From Elmis aenea (lineage: Eukaryota; Arthropoda; Insecta; Coleoptera; Elmidae), in NCBI GenBank assembly GCA_947652605.1, contig OX393577.1, positions 70,952,108 to 71,016,107 of the forward strand: a DNA stretch of 64,000 nucleotides, in the 5' to 3' direction. Below, in pieces: positions 1 to 15,100 of the stretch. Below the pieces are notes generated by a model, which worked only from the letters and a program-made list of their open reading frames with translations, had not been told where the DNA came from and did no database searches. The position numbers and the translations under genes are program-made. Position 1 is the stretch's first letter. Each line of letters begins with the position of its first letter.

Positions 1-110
1 GCAAAAACAAATATTATACACATAACAACGTACAGCAAAACACCCGTTACACCTGCAATAATGATTTTTGTTAGTTAAAAAAAAAACAAAAAATGAGCGG
101 CAACACTTAC

Positions 111-3100
111 CTGTTATAGTTTGGAAGAGCCAGAATGTAATTCCTGGTTTATAATCGGATGGGAATTTTACCTCGCTCGTAAGACATTTTAAATTTTCCA
201 CTGGCTGCGTCGATACGTGATAGAAGTTTACAATATGCCCAACAGTGTGGAGTAAAGAAAAAAATAATGCAGTACAAGCTGCAATTTTGTGGAACTGAAT
301 GTGAGAGTCTAAAGGTATGTATTGCTGTATTGAAAACTCTTTTAATTTCGTTAATAAATTTCTTGACATTGTTAACAGTAAGATGCTGTAACAAAAGGAC
401 AAGGAGGCTGCAGAACCTCTGGTTATTGCTATGCCAACACCCATTATATGTCGTAAATCTGTGTGTTCCGCCATGAACGAATAATCTAAAGAAATATACA
501 GTAAAAAAAAAAATATTGTCGATCGTTACAAACTTACGTATAAATCGCTCCACAAATAAAGCGATTGTAATAACGTAGAATATGAATAGGTAAAATATAT
601 TTTGCCGATTTTCCTCTAAAAATGTTGTTATACTGTGCCATTTTAGTGTAAAACAATTTTGTTCCTTATCGACAGTCGGTTCTATGTGAAAACTGGTCAT
701 TCTAAAAACACAATATGTATTTATTTAATTTGAGTTTAGAGATAAATGTTTTTCAAAATCTTTTAGCAAATTCTTTGGGGTATTTAAACAACTACGGAAA
801 GCTTCAGCTGTTTTTCTCTTAAAAATGAATTATTCTGGTTGTACTGCCCCTTACAAATAATTATTTTGTGAGCATTAATCAAAAGTCTACCTGGCGACGT
901 TGGTAGATGTATCCAAAAAGTTTTGTTTTGCTCCTTTGCAGTCTAGACCTATTGCCACAAAATCACCCTTGTACTCTTTCATCATCTCTTTAAAATCGCT
1001 GTAGGTCAAGAAATCTTTATGTTGCAAACCTGCATCCTAAAAAGATAATAATAATAATAAACACATAAACAAGACAAATTTAAAACATGCCATTAGCTGA
1101 AATAGTTACCTGGAACATGCCTTCGATAAGTTCTGTTACATGTTCGTCTGATAAACTTGTAGTCCGCGCGATTTCAACAAGAGACCTCAACATTTCTGAT
1201 AACTCCCCCTTATCAATGACACCATTTCGATCGTTGTCACACATATCGAAAATAATGCGAAGCTTGTCTTCAGTTTTACCTCGAGAAAATAAAACTACGG
1301 TGTCTAGAAATTCCTGCAAAGTTTTGTTAACACAAAAAGAATACATTTTATGTACAATTTAGCTTACCTGGAAGGATATTCGTCCATCTCCATCTTTGTC
1401 TACTATATTAAACATTTTTTTAACGAAAACCGCATCAGATTTCATTCCCAACGCACTGGCAAATTCGCCCTTCGATAAAGATGTCCGCATTACAGTGACC
1501 ACTTCTTCGTCCACGCTAGCGTCTGAACGACGTCTTCGTTCACCAGGTCTTAACCCAAAAGTTAAGGCATAAGCTTCCCTGAAAAAGTGCTCCAGTTTTC
1601 GTTGCCTCCTCTCCCTCGTTTCAGCTTTGGCTAGCATTATTTCCCGAGCAACCTGCAATATAGGTATTAATTAACCACCAATGTTACAAATGTCTTAAGG
1701 CTCTGTACCTCTGTGCATATAACATTTTTCTTATGGGACGCCAGAAATATTTCCAGCTTCGTCCCGAATTTTTTCCGCGATCCTATTGAGTCAAACTCCA
1801 AAACAAGATCATGATCCCTAGGTACTCGAATGAGGAGAAAGGGCTTTTTTTTACTCCTTCCTTCTTCGTGGGATTCCTCAACAGTAACGCTCTCGCTGTT
1901 TTTAAAACCGATAGTGCGAAGTTTTTCACCTTTGCGACCCACGATGTGAATTGCTGCGTCTGGGCCGAATTTAATCTTAACAATCCTTTTATAATTTGCG
2001 TGTAGCCATTCTTGGACTATCATTGTGTCGAAGGATATTTTGCCCTCTGCATTGTCTCTCAGTTCTTCTTGCTTCATTTTTAGGCGTCTTCTGCGTCTAT
2101 TTTGTAACTTTACCACACCATATCCTGCTGCAGCGCAAAGAATTGGAACAAATCCCAGAAAAACGCACGCGTATATGTAGACAAATTCGTTGCCCTAAAT
2201 ATATTCATAAATTCAGGTTAAACATTTATTTAAGCAAAAATATTTACCTCAAAATAATCGTAACCATGCAAATGTTTACACGGCTCTAACAGAGAGGTAT
2301 TAAGCTGTAAAGGTTGAGGGCAGGGATCGCCAATGATCCAGAAAAATACATTCCTTTGGACGTCATTCTCGTTTATATCTGTACTGTTTACAATAATGTC
2401 CCACAAAGTAATCTTACGAAGTTCCTTAATTTCGGTGTCAGTAAAGATCCTAAAAATACTTTATCTATTGCAGACAAATTTTCGTGAAAATTACCAAATA
2501 AATACTAACCCATTTTCAGTATTTTCGAACCAAAATCGATCAGAATCTCGAATCCTCACAAACTGTTCCGCTATGATTTCGGTAAATAATTCTCCTGGAC
2601 CCCCGTAACTCTCCAACATTCCTCCGACATATACATCGACATTGTCTAAACGATTAGAGTAGGCTGCTACAAGAAGCCTTAAAATTTCAGGTTTTTCAGC
2701 GAATAGCGTTGGATTGATGTCTTTCCATTCGGTTACAGGGGGTAATTTGTAATATTTTCTCATTGTATTGTAATCTGTTAAACCATTATCTCTGCCGCGC
2801 ATTATATTAAGAGCCCCCAGGTCACGACGCGAAAATTCCATGGGACCAAATAGTTTATCGCGCACATCAGAGCATAAAATTGAATCTTCTCTTTCCGCTA
2901 ATTGTGAAGCCATTCCCATAAGCAGTTCTTCGAGAGAGTTATTCGAAAGTATATCCTAAAGTTAATACATTCAATCATAGTTATGTAAATCATTTTTTAA
3001 ACACCTACGCTGGTAGCTTTAATTATGATGCTCATAGATGTCTTAACCACAAAATTAAAGCAATTTTGCGACTACCTTCAAAATTAAATTTAAAGTCATC

Positions 3101-6100
3101 AAAAAACTATCGATATATTTCATTCAATTCAATAACCACTAATTTATTATAAAATCTGTGTCGTTACCAAACAAAACGACTTTCAATTTCGAAATTCTAA
3201 TCGAGTGCAATTTTTTGGGTAACCAAAATTGCTACTCGCTTGAAATTGCATTTCGTCAGTTGATGGCGATTTAAAAAAAATTCTGTTAGAGAATTGTAAA
3301 TAAAATAATGATCACGAACGAATTTAAAACGTCATGGATTGTGAACACAAATGTACAAAAAAAACTACGGAATCCACACAAAAAAAATAACTCTTCAGCC
3401 GCAAATATGGGTACGCTAGATGGTGATACATAAAAACCTTTATATAATTTGTAACCTTTTGGTTGTGTGATTTATTTTACTAATATGTACCTGTCAGAAA
3501 TGATTAACTGATATTCGCTGTAAAATTTTGAATCTAAGATTTACGTCTATTAATTTTTAATAATATAAAATTTGTATTATTTCCACGTAATTTGATGTTG
3601 CAAATTGTACAAAAGGCGGCTGAAATTCATAAAATTTAATACATTGTACTATAGATTGGTGATAATGGAGTTTAAATCATTGTCGGTGAATTTATGACCA
3701 ACTCAAAAACGCATTAAGGTAGTAATAATATTAAACCTTGCAGAGAAACGTAAATTTTAACAAAACAAAATAGAATGACATGCATTATCATTTGCTGCAC
3801 ACTTTAAATAAATAAAATATGAGATAGATCTGCACACAGAGATAAACCGAAGATTATTTTTAATTAGCACTCATTGTAAGTAATGCAGGTAGTGTGTGTA
3901 CTTAACAAAGGAAAGTAATTAATGTAATAAATGTATATACAATTATTTTATACAATCACACATAATACAAGTTAAATGCCAAACTTTCGTTTCCCATAAT
4001 TTTTTTTTTGCATTTAAGGCTAAAGTCGTTTCGTAATTTCTGCATACTCAACGCATTCATTAAATAAATAATTTAGAAGGCTCAGTAATCCAATAACTCA
4101 CAAAAATCTGCAGTTATTGTGCTTATTTATTATATCCGATTTACATAATTATTCAAACTAATGCTTTGAATATTAAAAAATGCATAAAAAACGTATATAT
4201 ATATATATGTTCTCTGAACTAAGTGGCGTCCATCAACATCCCTCGCACATTACATGTGGCGTCCCGTTACTAAGTGGACTCCGTATACGGACGCCACATA
4301 GTTTCTCTATTGAAACGGACTTTAAAGCACCGGTACTGTGACTGGAATTAATTTTAGAGGGACGCCACAAATCCGAGATTTTGTACAGTTTGAATATTAT
4401 AGTTGGACCGTTGGCCGTTCTTGGATAGTGCGCTCGCGTCGCGTGTATATCGGAAGGGTATATATATTTTTTCGATTCACAGTGGAAGTGGCATCCAGGA
4501 TATCGGCAATATATGTTTGTGTGAATTGTAAATTAAATATGCTGTGCGGCAACCATTAAAAAATACAAAATTAGAGCAATTTGAAATGTTGTTGATTCTG
4601 TAACTTTTACTGCCATTATTAACGTTTTTAATGATTAACAACAATAAAGTTTGATAACAAACTGACAGTAGTGTCATGTACTATCATGATTTTGTGAACG
4701 TTATTTTAGTTATTATATTAATATTATTTAAAACAACCAACCTTACATATAGAAATGTTTTGAAATGCAGTTTTCTATTCTTCAAAAATACAGAATTTTA
4801 TTGATAGGTATTTAAAAGTAATTTTGTTGCGGTTTATAATGTAATTTTGTTGGAAAAGGTTTAAATTAGCTTCTACTACACATTTTTTGACAATATTCAT
4901 TTAAACCTTATTCCCATTTTTTTAATGAAAATAATAATAATAATAATAATAACTAACTATATGTATATGAATTTATAGGCACTAACGATATAAAAAAAGT
5001 AGAATACAAATGTATCTAACGATGGTTGATACAGCTTAAGTAAATTCCAAACAGGAAAGGTTTGAAAATGTACAAAAAAATTATAATGTAGAGTGAAGCC
5101 GTTTTTCAAAATTTTTTATTTGTGATTAAAGTCCGTGCGTGACTTAAAACTGATTATTTTTGTGTAAAATTAATATCGCCGTTTTTATGATAATTTACGG
5201 GCATCAACACAATATTTAATAAACTTGAAGGCTTTGAAAATATTACGAAAATATGTTTTAAATAAAGGACACAAAAAAGTATTTGTCATTATTTATTGTT
5301 CCATTAGTTTTCAAATACATAAATAAGTTTATATTGCTTGGACATTTTATGGGGGTGTCATATAAATTCGACACTATGATTTATTTTATTGTTGTGACAA
5401 ACTAATTTGTCAAAAAATGGTAGACGGTTTTTAACGCAAAATTACTGTGTAAAGCGCAACAAAATTACTTCCAAATAAAAATACATTTAAAGTATGTGTA
5501 ATGCTATAATTCAAGCAAAGTGGTGCTACTTTAAATATGTCATTATTCACTCCACAAATTTTGAGTTAAAACGTACCAAAAATATTTCATACATTGTCTA
5601 TGTATAAAGATATTGCCTTTTAATTAAAAATTATTTTAAGATATTTTTTTAACTAAATAAATACATCCATACATTTTGTTAAGTTACGGTACTAATGTGT
5701 GGTATATGTTAACTGTTTCGTTCACTTATTTTAATTTGTTAATCACATATAACTACTATTGAATAATAAAGCTGATTTAAAATTTCAACCCTATTGCCGT
5801 TTATTTAAGGAGTTTATTGACTTTATGGTAAAAAATTTAAAAAAAAGGTAAGTAATGTTTAATTAGGTAAGTAATGCATATTTATTTTTTTATGTGATAT
5901 TAGCCCGTACTTGTAAGGCGTGTTATTTTATATTTTACCTCATCCTGTTTCCTATATAAGTTTTTTTTCTGACCTACATTTCTTACCTAAATTACCTAAT
6001 ATGTTTATCTCCATGAATTTGGCCCGAACTTAGGAAGCACACATGATGCTATAATTTTTTTCAGTTATTGCTTCTTAGTGCTTCAAAATCGATAAACAAA

Positions 6101-9100
6101 ACTTCGAAAAAATGAAAAGGTTTTATTACTTAAAGTATAGTATTAACAAATACTGTTAAAACAATTATATACCCTATACCGGGTAATTTAGTTTGACTGT
6201 AGCACCCCTATAACTTTTTAATTATTGAAAATTACCCCCAACAAACCTTATATTTTTCGAAACGGCGACAAATTTTCTATCAAGTGATGTGCATTTGTCA
6301 TCTCTACGATGACGTATGTCAAATTCGCGATAGGCAACTGTTTTTTTTTTAATTACATAGTATACATGTTTTTGTTGATTCGGATAGAAAATGTAATTCT
6401 GAATCCGACCATGTATTAAAAAAGTATGCATACATAAGAAAATTTTCGAGAAAAATCAGTTTAAAGTTTATTCAAATTGTAGCAAACAGTCTATTTAACA
6501 TAACAAAAAAACTACCGGATCTTAAATATTATAGTATAACAATCAATGGAAATATATTAAAAATAAATTTTTAGTAAAAATAAAAGCAAATAATAAACGT
6601 GTATTAAAGCAGTTACAAATAGAGGACAACTGCGTTTGGAAGCGGGGGGCGGTCACTTTGAACATATTAAAGTCCAATTTTTTATGTCAACGTTAATTAA
6701 TTGTTTTTTATTTTATTAAAAACTAATTTTTAATACATTTCCATTGGTAGTCATAGTGTAATTTTCAAAATTTGATCATTGTTTTTTGTTATGTTAAATA
6801 GACTGTTTGCTATAATTTGAATAAACTTTGAACTGATTTTTCTTTAAAATTTTCTTACTTATGCATACTTTTTTAATACATGGTCGGATTCAGAATTACA
6901 TTTTCTATCCGAATCAACAATAAAATGTATACTATGTAATTTAGGAAAAAAATTAGTTGCCTATCGCGGATTTGACATACGTCATCGTAGACATGACAAA
7001 TGCACATCACTTAATAGAAAATTTGTCGCCGTTTCCAAAAATATAAGGTTTGTTGAAACTATTTTCAATAATTAAAAAGTTATAGCACCCCTATAACAGT
7101 CAAACTGAATCACCCGGTATTGATTTTTATATAAGGAGTTCATTTGCATTTTAAATTTCACAAAAACAATAATTTTACCGCCAGGATAAATACTTGTGAG
7201 TTTTGATGATAAACTTATTTACTAATATTCATTGCGTTATTCCCTTAAATTACAAAATTTAAGTCAGTAGCAGGTTAGGCACACTTTTATGATAGGGCTT
7301 TAAACCACACATAAAATACAATTCGTTTCATTCAGAACTAAGGCAGTAAATCTCCAATGATTCTTTTTGAATAAGTACTAAAAAAACGACATGTAAATCT
7401 TATTTGTACATTACCCTTTTTACTTCAATTTTTTTTTTTTTTAAAAAACCCTTCGGTCTTGAACATTCGTAGCGCTTGTGATAGCTGTCTTTACTTCAGT
7501 TTTTTTTCGTAATAAATTTTTTTAAAAACAGTTGTAAACATATCCCAAATCAGTGTTCTCCCCAGAATTTATTTTTTGCCGGGCGGACGCAAAAGGTTGC
7601 CGGGCGCCCCCCCTCGCCCCCAATGAATTTTTGGTCTTATTATTTTATAATTACATATAATTTTGTATTATTAGTTTTTAAATTTACACAAATATTTTGT
7701 TTCAAACAAAATTATTTATTTGTAATAAATATCGCATTTTAAACAAAAATATAATACAATTTAATTTAAGGAATTTTAAGAATTTAAAGAAACTTTGTTT
7801 AACTAAATAAAAAATAAACTATTCGCTAAAAGAACCTTCGTCCTCTTCAACTTCCTGGTTTGAAACCAAAGTTGTTTTAGATTGCTTTTCATTGTTTTGA
7901 GCACTTTCTTGTTTTTTAAAAAAACTAAATAAATTAGTCTGATTTGACTTTAAAGTTATTATTCATGTCTGAAGTATAAAATAAAATAAATAATTAACAG
8001 TGTGGTATCTTTATATGTTCAAAACTTATTGATTTAATGGAAATATGACATAATTTTTTTGCTAAACAATTTATAGATTTGATAGTGGCCAATAAATAAT
8101 AAGCAGTAACAGTTGTTCTCTATTACCTTAACTATAATATACAGAGGAAAACGCATACACACATACAAGTACGCTGGATGCACACACATTGTTAAAAAAC
8201 ACAAGAAAATTTTGACCAATTTACATTAATTTAAATATTTAGAAATAGTTAGTACGGTGTTATACCCGTACTAAAGCTAATGAAAAGCAGAACAACGCAG
8301 GACGTCACTTGGTACGTAATTTTTTAAAGTGTATACGTTGCGGACGCCTCATAATTGGTATTTTATATAGAGGTTATTTATTGCGTTGATTATACGGACT
8401 TCAAATATCACGCAAATTGTATGAAAATTTGTATCACAATTTTGTATTGCACCATCGCCATGTGTTTGTAAAGGTGATAAAACGGAATATACATTAAACA
8501 GATTTCATATATTCCAGCTCAATCTAGTGGACGCCAAAATACTGCAACACATGTTGGACGCCACATGGATAGTGAGATGTATATATCTTGTTCATTACAC
8601 GTGTTTTGATCATATTGTGGTAGCAATGTTATTATTTCTGATGAACAAGTACAATGCGATTTCTTTACACAAATAATTTAATTTTTGTTTAAGATTAATT
8701 TTGCGCGGTTAAAACCATTTTCATGGTGAGTTAAACGAAAAATTCACCTTGAATGATTTCCGTTAAATAAGCAATTTGTGGTCATCCATCGATAAAGTTT
8801 TTGATTTTACCAGCAAATGAAGTTCTTGTTTCTGCTTTAATCTAACTACTATTGAGTGTTAATAAATGTTAATAACGAAACAAACTCAAAAAATAAATGA
8901 ACTGCGAGTCAATGCACAATAATCACGTAAATAATTTTAAACTCGAACATTTTCCTGCAAGATTGTATCTCATATGCAAATGTTTTTGTAAATTGGCTAA
9001 AAGATTGTATTTTTGCTTAATTCGATTAATCCTTAACAACAATATTTAAATTTGTAATTAATTTACACTGTAAAAGATTAATATCTGGCTTGTGATAACA

Positions 9101-12100
9101 ATATATCCTTGTTTACTCGATTCAAACAACTTCCAATTATTAATCGTGCACTACAAAAGCATTTTTTTATTTTGGAGAATTCAAAATGAAATCTGCACTC
9201 CTTAATACTAGTAAACACAAGCCAACGATGAGAATGAATATAAATTTACTTACATTTGAATCCCACCAAGTAGAACATAACCGGATGGCCAAGTATCCCA
9301 TGGGAGTTTCTCGAAAATTGCATTTAGCATCTCGCCTGTACAATCCAGGTGGAATCAACGAATGGCCAAATCGAAAAGCGGCACTTTGAAAAACGTTGGA
9401 CACCCCAGGATGCACATCCTGATTATATCCTTCGTATTTTGGCAGAGTGCGGCCCAGAAATGCAGGAAGGTATTCATAATATATAATACTCTTAAAGAAA
9501 AAAAAACTGTAATTTAGCAGCATTGCTACAAAAATCATTTTTTTACCTGTATTGTGGCAACAACTATTCGACGGGCTCTTTGGAAAACGTCTTCATCGCT
9601 CCAATCTGGATATTGATGCTGTACTCGACTGGCAACGACGTTATGCCAACGAAAAAATAAAATACTGAACGTTAGCAGGGCCGGATTCTGATTTGTTCGG
9701 GGATCCCCCAGTACTAAAAGTAGAAAATAGTAATATAGGTGCTTAAAAAAATTAAGCATTAATTAATTGACTGAGGTAGCTACACAGCTGAAAATTATGA
9801 AAAATTTAGTAAAGAAATAACTAGCAATTACATAGCTACATATTAGGTACCTATTAATCAATTCAAAGTCAACGAAAAGAGATAAATTATGGGCCAAATT
9901 ATGTGCCACTTATTAATTATTTAAAAAAGTTTTGTTTACATTTAGATTATTACTTTATCTTAGTTAAAAATAATTCTTTTTAGATATTTAAAACAGAAAA
10001 AGAATTAAAGATAAAAATATTGGTTGTATCGGGTTCGTCGCTTCACCCAACGCTAAACTTCCTTATGCATGTGTAACTTAATAAATACTTGAAAAGTAAA
10101 GTAATGGAATACATAACAAATTAATGAACAAAATGTCCTTAATTAAAGGCATATAGGTATCACTATTTTAAGTTCATGGATAACCGAGATATAACCAAAA
10201 ATATCAAATAAGTACTTATAGTAAACCGCTGGACAATATTTTATACTACAATAACTTTTTTTTACACCCGTTTAAGTATGCCGCTATTGTTAACCGTTTT
10301 ATTCCGAAAACAATTCAAGAAAAAAACAATTTACTGTGTCGAAAGTCAGATAAGGCCGTTGCAATGTATGATTCAGGAACAAACCGTGACTAAGTAACTG
10401 CAAGTTATCTATTCTATTGTTTACTAATTATAAAGTAACGTACCAAATAAATCACACAAGTCATCTTTTATATCTGATTTATTACCGTAGGTATTATTTC
10501 AATTTTGTGTCTAAAGTGTGTTACGCTGTTACAAATACACGAAGTTTGTAGAATGTCGTGGTCAAGTAATTAAAAACTGGCACAGTTTCACTAACATCAA
10601 AGACAAACTACTTGAAATAAAAAAGCGCCTATCTAGAAACAAGTTATTTAATCTTTCTGTTTGTAGTATATTAATAGTTATGTACATAAATTAGTAGTTA
10701 AACTTGAATTTTTTATGTTATTCTAGTGTTTAAATATTTCAAAGAGTTAACAACAATATCAACCAATGCACATATAGGTAATACCTACGCCTATAACAAC
10801 GTACAGAAATTTGTTGTACCTACATACATCAAAAATCAAATCGCTTCCACATCAAATATGCATAGCATGGTGTTTATGCAATATAGAGGATTAGTACGAA
10901 AAGCTATTTGTTCAATCTTTGTCCATTAAATTAAGTAATAAAAAGAAATTGAATAGTTAATGATCTAACGTAGGTAAGTATACAATTATCTATCCTTGAA
11001 ACCTAAACACATGGTGTGTATTAAACATGACAATATAACCAAACAAATTCCACAAACAAAACTACATTATTTATATTATTGCTTACATTTAGTTGTAAAT
11101 ATTTTTAAGCAGCAATCATCAACACAAAAAAAAAGTATGATTGAAAATTAAAACTTGATGGATGAACCTAAACGGTTACCAGTCCAAAGTTAAAAAAATG
11201 TATGAACTAATTAAAGACGACTTAAGTTATGGGAACATACAAGCTATTATTGATTAATAAATACAACTAGGATTTTTTTATGTTTCATATTAATGAAAAC
11301 AAAACGTGCTGTATCTATTAGTACATAATTAAAGAGTCTGTACAATAAACAAAGGCTAGGAAGACATAACTTGGAGATAAACAAACAAAGAATGAATAAA
11401 TTATGTTGCAATTTGTTCAATTTAAAAAGCACACATCCACTATTAGGTATATTACCTACCACATTGTTATCACAATAAAGATACTGTACTTTGGTACTTC
11501 AACAAAAATTGAATTTTATCGTGTGCACATTTGTTACTTAAAAAAATTACTATGCTGTTGTGATTTGTAAAATATTCAACTTGATAATATTTCTAAGAAA
11601 AACTAATTCAAATAATGCAAATTTGTCATTATTATAAATTTGCTTTAACGTTTTTAACTGCAGCATTTTTAGTTGAAAACTCTACAGCTGTGTACTAAAT
11701 TGTTAACAGTAAATAATCACAATTAATTTTTATAATTATCGAATAAATTAAGTGCTAAACACGACTAATTTAGTTTTAAAGATAATAACCAGGTAAAAAC
11801 TATAATAACTTAAATGGAAATTGTAGGAAGAAACAACGATGCTGTTAAAAAGCATTTGCGATCTACAGCAGCAATTATTTTTTAACAAAATTACTTGGAA
11901 ATTCTAAGTAAATGAATGAGATAGTTTAAAAAATAAATCACGCAAGCAAGAAGTTACATTTTAAAATGTGGTCACGCAAAAGTAGTAGGATATGAATACC
12001 AATTTTGCTAGCGGTTTACACGACAGTTTCATTAAACTAAACCGCAAAAGATTTATTTAAGCATACACACACCAACAATTCTTCTAAACTAAAAAAACAA

Positions 12101-15100
12101 AACATATAAGACACGTTCAAATAATTTTATTAATGCACTTAATAAGGCGCGATTGATCGTGTGATTTCACTTGTTACCTCACCAATAAGTCGTAAATGTG
12201 AAGGGTAAAATAATCAAAAACTGCTTTTGTTAAAATCTTAAATAGATCACATTGACATTAGTTAATATATGCAGTAGCAATAACCTCCAAACACGTCGTA
12301 AAAATAACGTGTTGTATAACAATAATATGGCTAAGTTTTACCATTCAAATTTCATGTTAAGCTTGTTAGAAAATTTTACTAGTGTTGGTGGTAAAAGAAC
12401 AATATTTTTACACCAAATTCGTTGCGCTTAACTTTTAACTTTTTTGCTAAGCACAAGATGCAAAAATATACCTACCTACCTACAAATAATGAAGCAAAAA
12501 TAATTTTAATATTCAGGAATTATAATTTAAACATTCCTCTTTAATATAAGCTAGATTTTAAATTTTTAAATTAATTTATAAGCGCGCTGTAATTAGGGTG
12601 AGAAACTCAAACGTTGGGTTAAGCGAGTAACCCGCGAAGTGATACCTATAGCTATATTTTTTTTAATTTTTTGTAGTCACTAAAAAAAATACATTTTTGT
12701 ACTGAATTTATTTTCTACTTACAATAGAGTCTTTCTGAGCTTAGCATTTGCATAACTTGTGGGACAGGATTATTGAATAAAGGCACTCTCATTGAATTTC
12801 TGATGGGCATTTTACCAGAATGGTCAGTTAAAAAAGTACCATTCTGGAAAGAGCGCATTGTATTGACCCATGGTTCACTCGTACTATAAACAAAACTACC
12901 GTCTATCCAACTTGTAACTTGATTAACCTGGAAACGAAAAATTAAAAACTCGATGATTAGGTTTATTTAAAATCTTACTTGTTCTCTGGGGCTATTGGGA
13001 CTTTGGCCAGTTTTCCTATCGTATCCTGCACGATGAAATGGAATGAACTTATCTCCCATGCATTCTTTATCATAAACCTCATCACATTTTTCGATTTCTA
13101 TGTGATGCATTTCAATAGGACAACCGCTTTCACTAGCCATTACAACTTCGGAGGTGACTAACTGCCCGAAAAATGCTAGCATTGCAGTTCTGTTACGCAT
13201 AGAGCCTAAACCATCGAACCCTTTCATAAACAACTGACTAAGCTTTCTGGGACTTGGTCTGTTTTGTCCTGCCAACATATACACACCATCTGAGTAAGCT
13301 GCTGGAGCTTTTCTGACCAGGTGACTATCTGAGAAACAAAGAAAAAGGGCAATTAATTTACCTTATCATAACGTATACATTTTCATAGATATCAGACACA
13401 AAAAAAAACTATATTTTAAATGTTTGTGACTTCCGTTTTAAATTAAGTGTTAATAAAATTATCATGGACGAGATTTACGCAAACAATAATCATTATTTTG
13501 CGTCCTGGTCTTAATAAAACTGTGTCCTGCAATAATGATTATTATCAATAATATTGATATTAATACGTACAAGGTAATACAATGAACCAATCCCATATTG
13601 CATCAGATAAGTTAGACGAACTACCCTAATTTTAACAATTCTTTAGTCATATAAATCAAGAATTCATGGTCCGTCATTGACCAGTCTAATCTAAAAATTT
13701 CAATTTAAAGTCTCAGTTCAATGTAGCGAAAACGTTTATTAATTTAATTTCCAAGCCTGAAGCTATATTCTAATTAATTTTACGATTATATTCTGTAGTG
13801 TTAGATTACATGCTATTTTGAGAACGGTCATTGGTCGACACTCGACATATAGATTAGACAACTGGAAATGTTAAGATAGAATATTGTAAATATCATTTGG
13901 TGCTAAAAATAAACAGTGCTAAACATAGCAACTTTGGTAATATTTGAAGAATTTTTAAATAATTTAAGTGATCCACTATAAATACTGTATACACTGTACC
14001 TATAATGTAACCTATATATTTGCTTTTGGTTTCATATTTTTTGTTTTAAAACTACGCTCCTGACTTTATAAGATGAACCGAATTTTATTGATAATTTACG
14101 GTTTTTAAGTGTCGTAAATTTACCTTGGATATACTAAAAAGGATGTAAGTTACTAATTTGACTGTTTCACTTTCTCTGCTAGTTTAGCATAACGTCAGTA
14201 TTAAATTTATTACATCAGCCCTGTAGTTTTTACAATGACAATTTTGGGGAATGTTATTTAGAGCTTTAAAAAAAAAAACAGTTTAAAAAAAGTGACTTCG
14301 CTCATTGACTTTCAGTTATTTGAAAAGCATGGCCCATTTGTTATAATGTCACAACCAATACGAAAGTGATTATTGAAAAGTCCTGACAAGCATGGACATA
14401 GCAAACATCAACTGTTATTGCAACATACAATGTAACATGACAACCATTTTCAAACTGAATGTACTAACACCAGTTGCTAAATCACCTACAATGAATAGGA
14501 CGTCTTGTCTTCGCTACATATTTTTATGGCTTTATCCTTGGTCGATATTTGTTTGATCCAGTTTTTTAGGACATTCTAAGCATAACGTTTTGATTTTATA
14601 AATAATGAAATAAGTGTATTTTGAGTTTAAGAGATTGTTAAGCAAACTTTTGCCTTCAATTGAAGCCAAGTTTTACAATTTAAAGTTTACGGGTAGCTGA
14701 GATATATCAAACGAGCGGACACTTCAACGTTAGCGAACGAGTAACCCGATAAGCAATATTTTATTTTGTTTTGCTATAACTTTAATGTTTTTATTAAAAT
14801 TGAAGAGTTCTTAACTAAGGTTTGTTTAAAAAAGTAGTGAAATAAACAGAGTAGGTCATTTTATTAATTCTGTAAATCTTGTGCACTAAATTTTCATTGA
14901 TTTAACACACCCAAACGATAGATCATGTTTGTATTTGAAACAAAAATAATGTGTTGCCTATCAAACGCACAAGTTTCTAAATAATTGCTTGAGTTTAGGA
15001 TTTATACATTATGAATTACACAACATAAATCTGATTCTTGATGTCCAGATCTAAGATTTGATTAAACGTTGGTTTACTTACATATCTTATAGTCAATTAC

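Larger units (their letters stand above)
2956..9253 (-). other. Duox intron 6 (6.3 kb): content
   Basis: Separates peroxidase-domain exons at 9254-9490 and 2510-2955. It holds the palindromic element at 6179-7117, a hAT-like remnant at 7551-7966, a cluster of GGACGCCAC motifs near 4.2-4.4 and 8.3-8.6 kb, and a TATA-like site near 4459. The rest is AT-rich sequence in which I see no coding exon on either strand. Confidence 0.75.
9714..12722 (-). other. Duox intron 4 (3.0 kb): content
   Basis: AT-rich. Holds MITE copies at 10025-10205 and about 12595-12662. Open frames at 10726-10929 and 11247-11462 have no recognisable domain and low-complexity composition; I do not support them as exons. Confidence 0.7.

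Noticed and set aside
267..476. Plus-strand open frame of 69 codons
   Set aside because: Antisense shadow of Duox exon 485-111, which has strong homology on the minus strand.
4338..4559. Plus-strand open frame of 73 codons after the GGACGCCAC cluster
   Set aside because: No domain and no support beyond the frame itself. The Duox intron is transcribed from the other strand.
9186..9389. Plus-strand open frame of 67 codons
   Set aside because: Antisense to the Duox exon 9490-9254.
12979..13161. Plus-strand open frame of 60 codons
   Set aside because: Antisense to the Duox exon 13328-12979.
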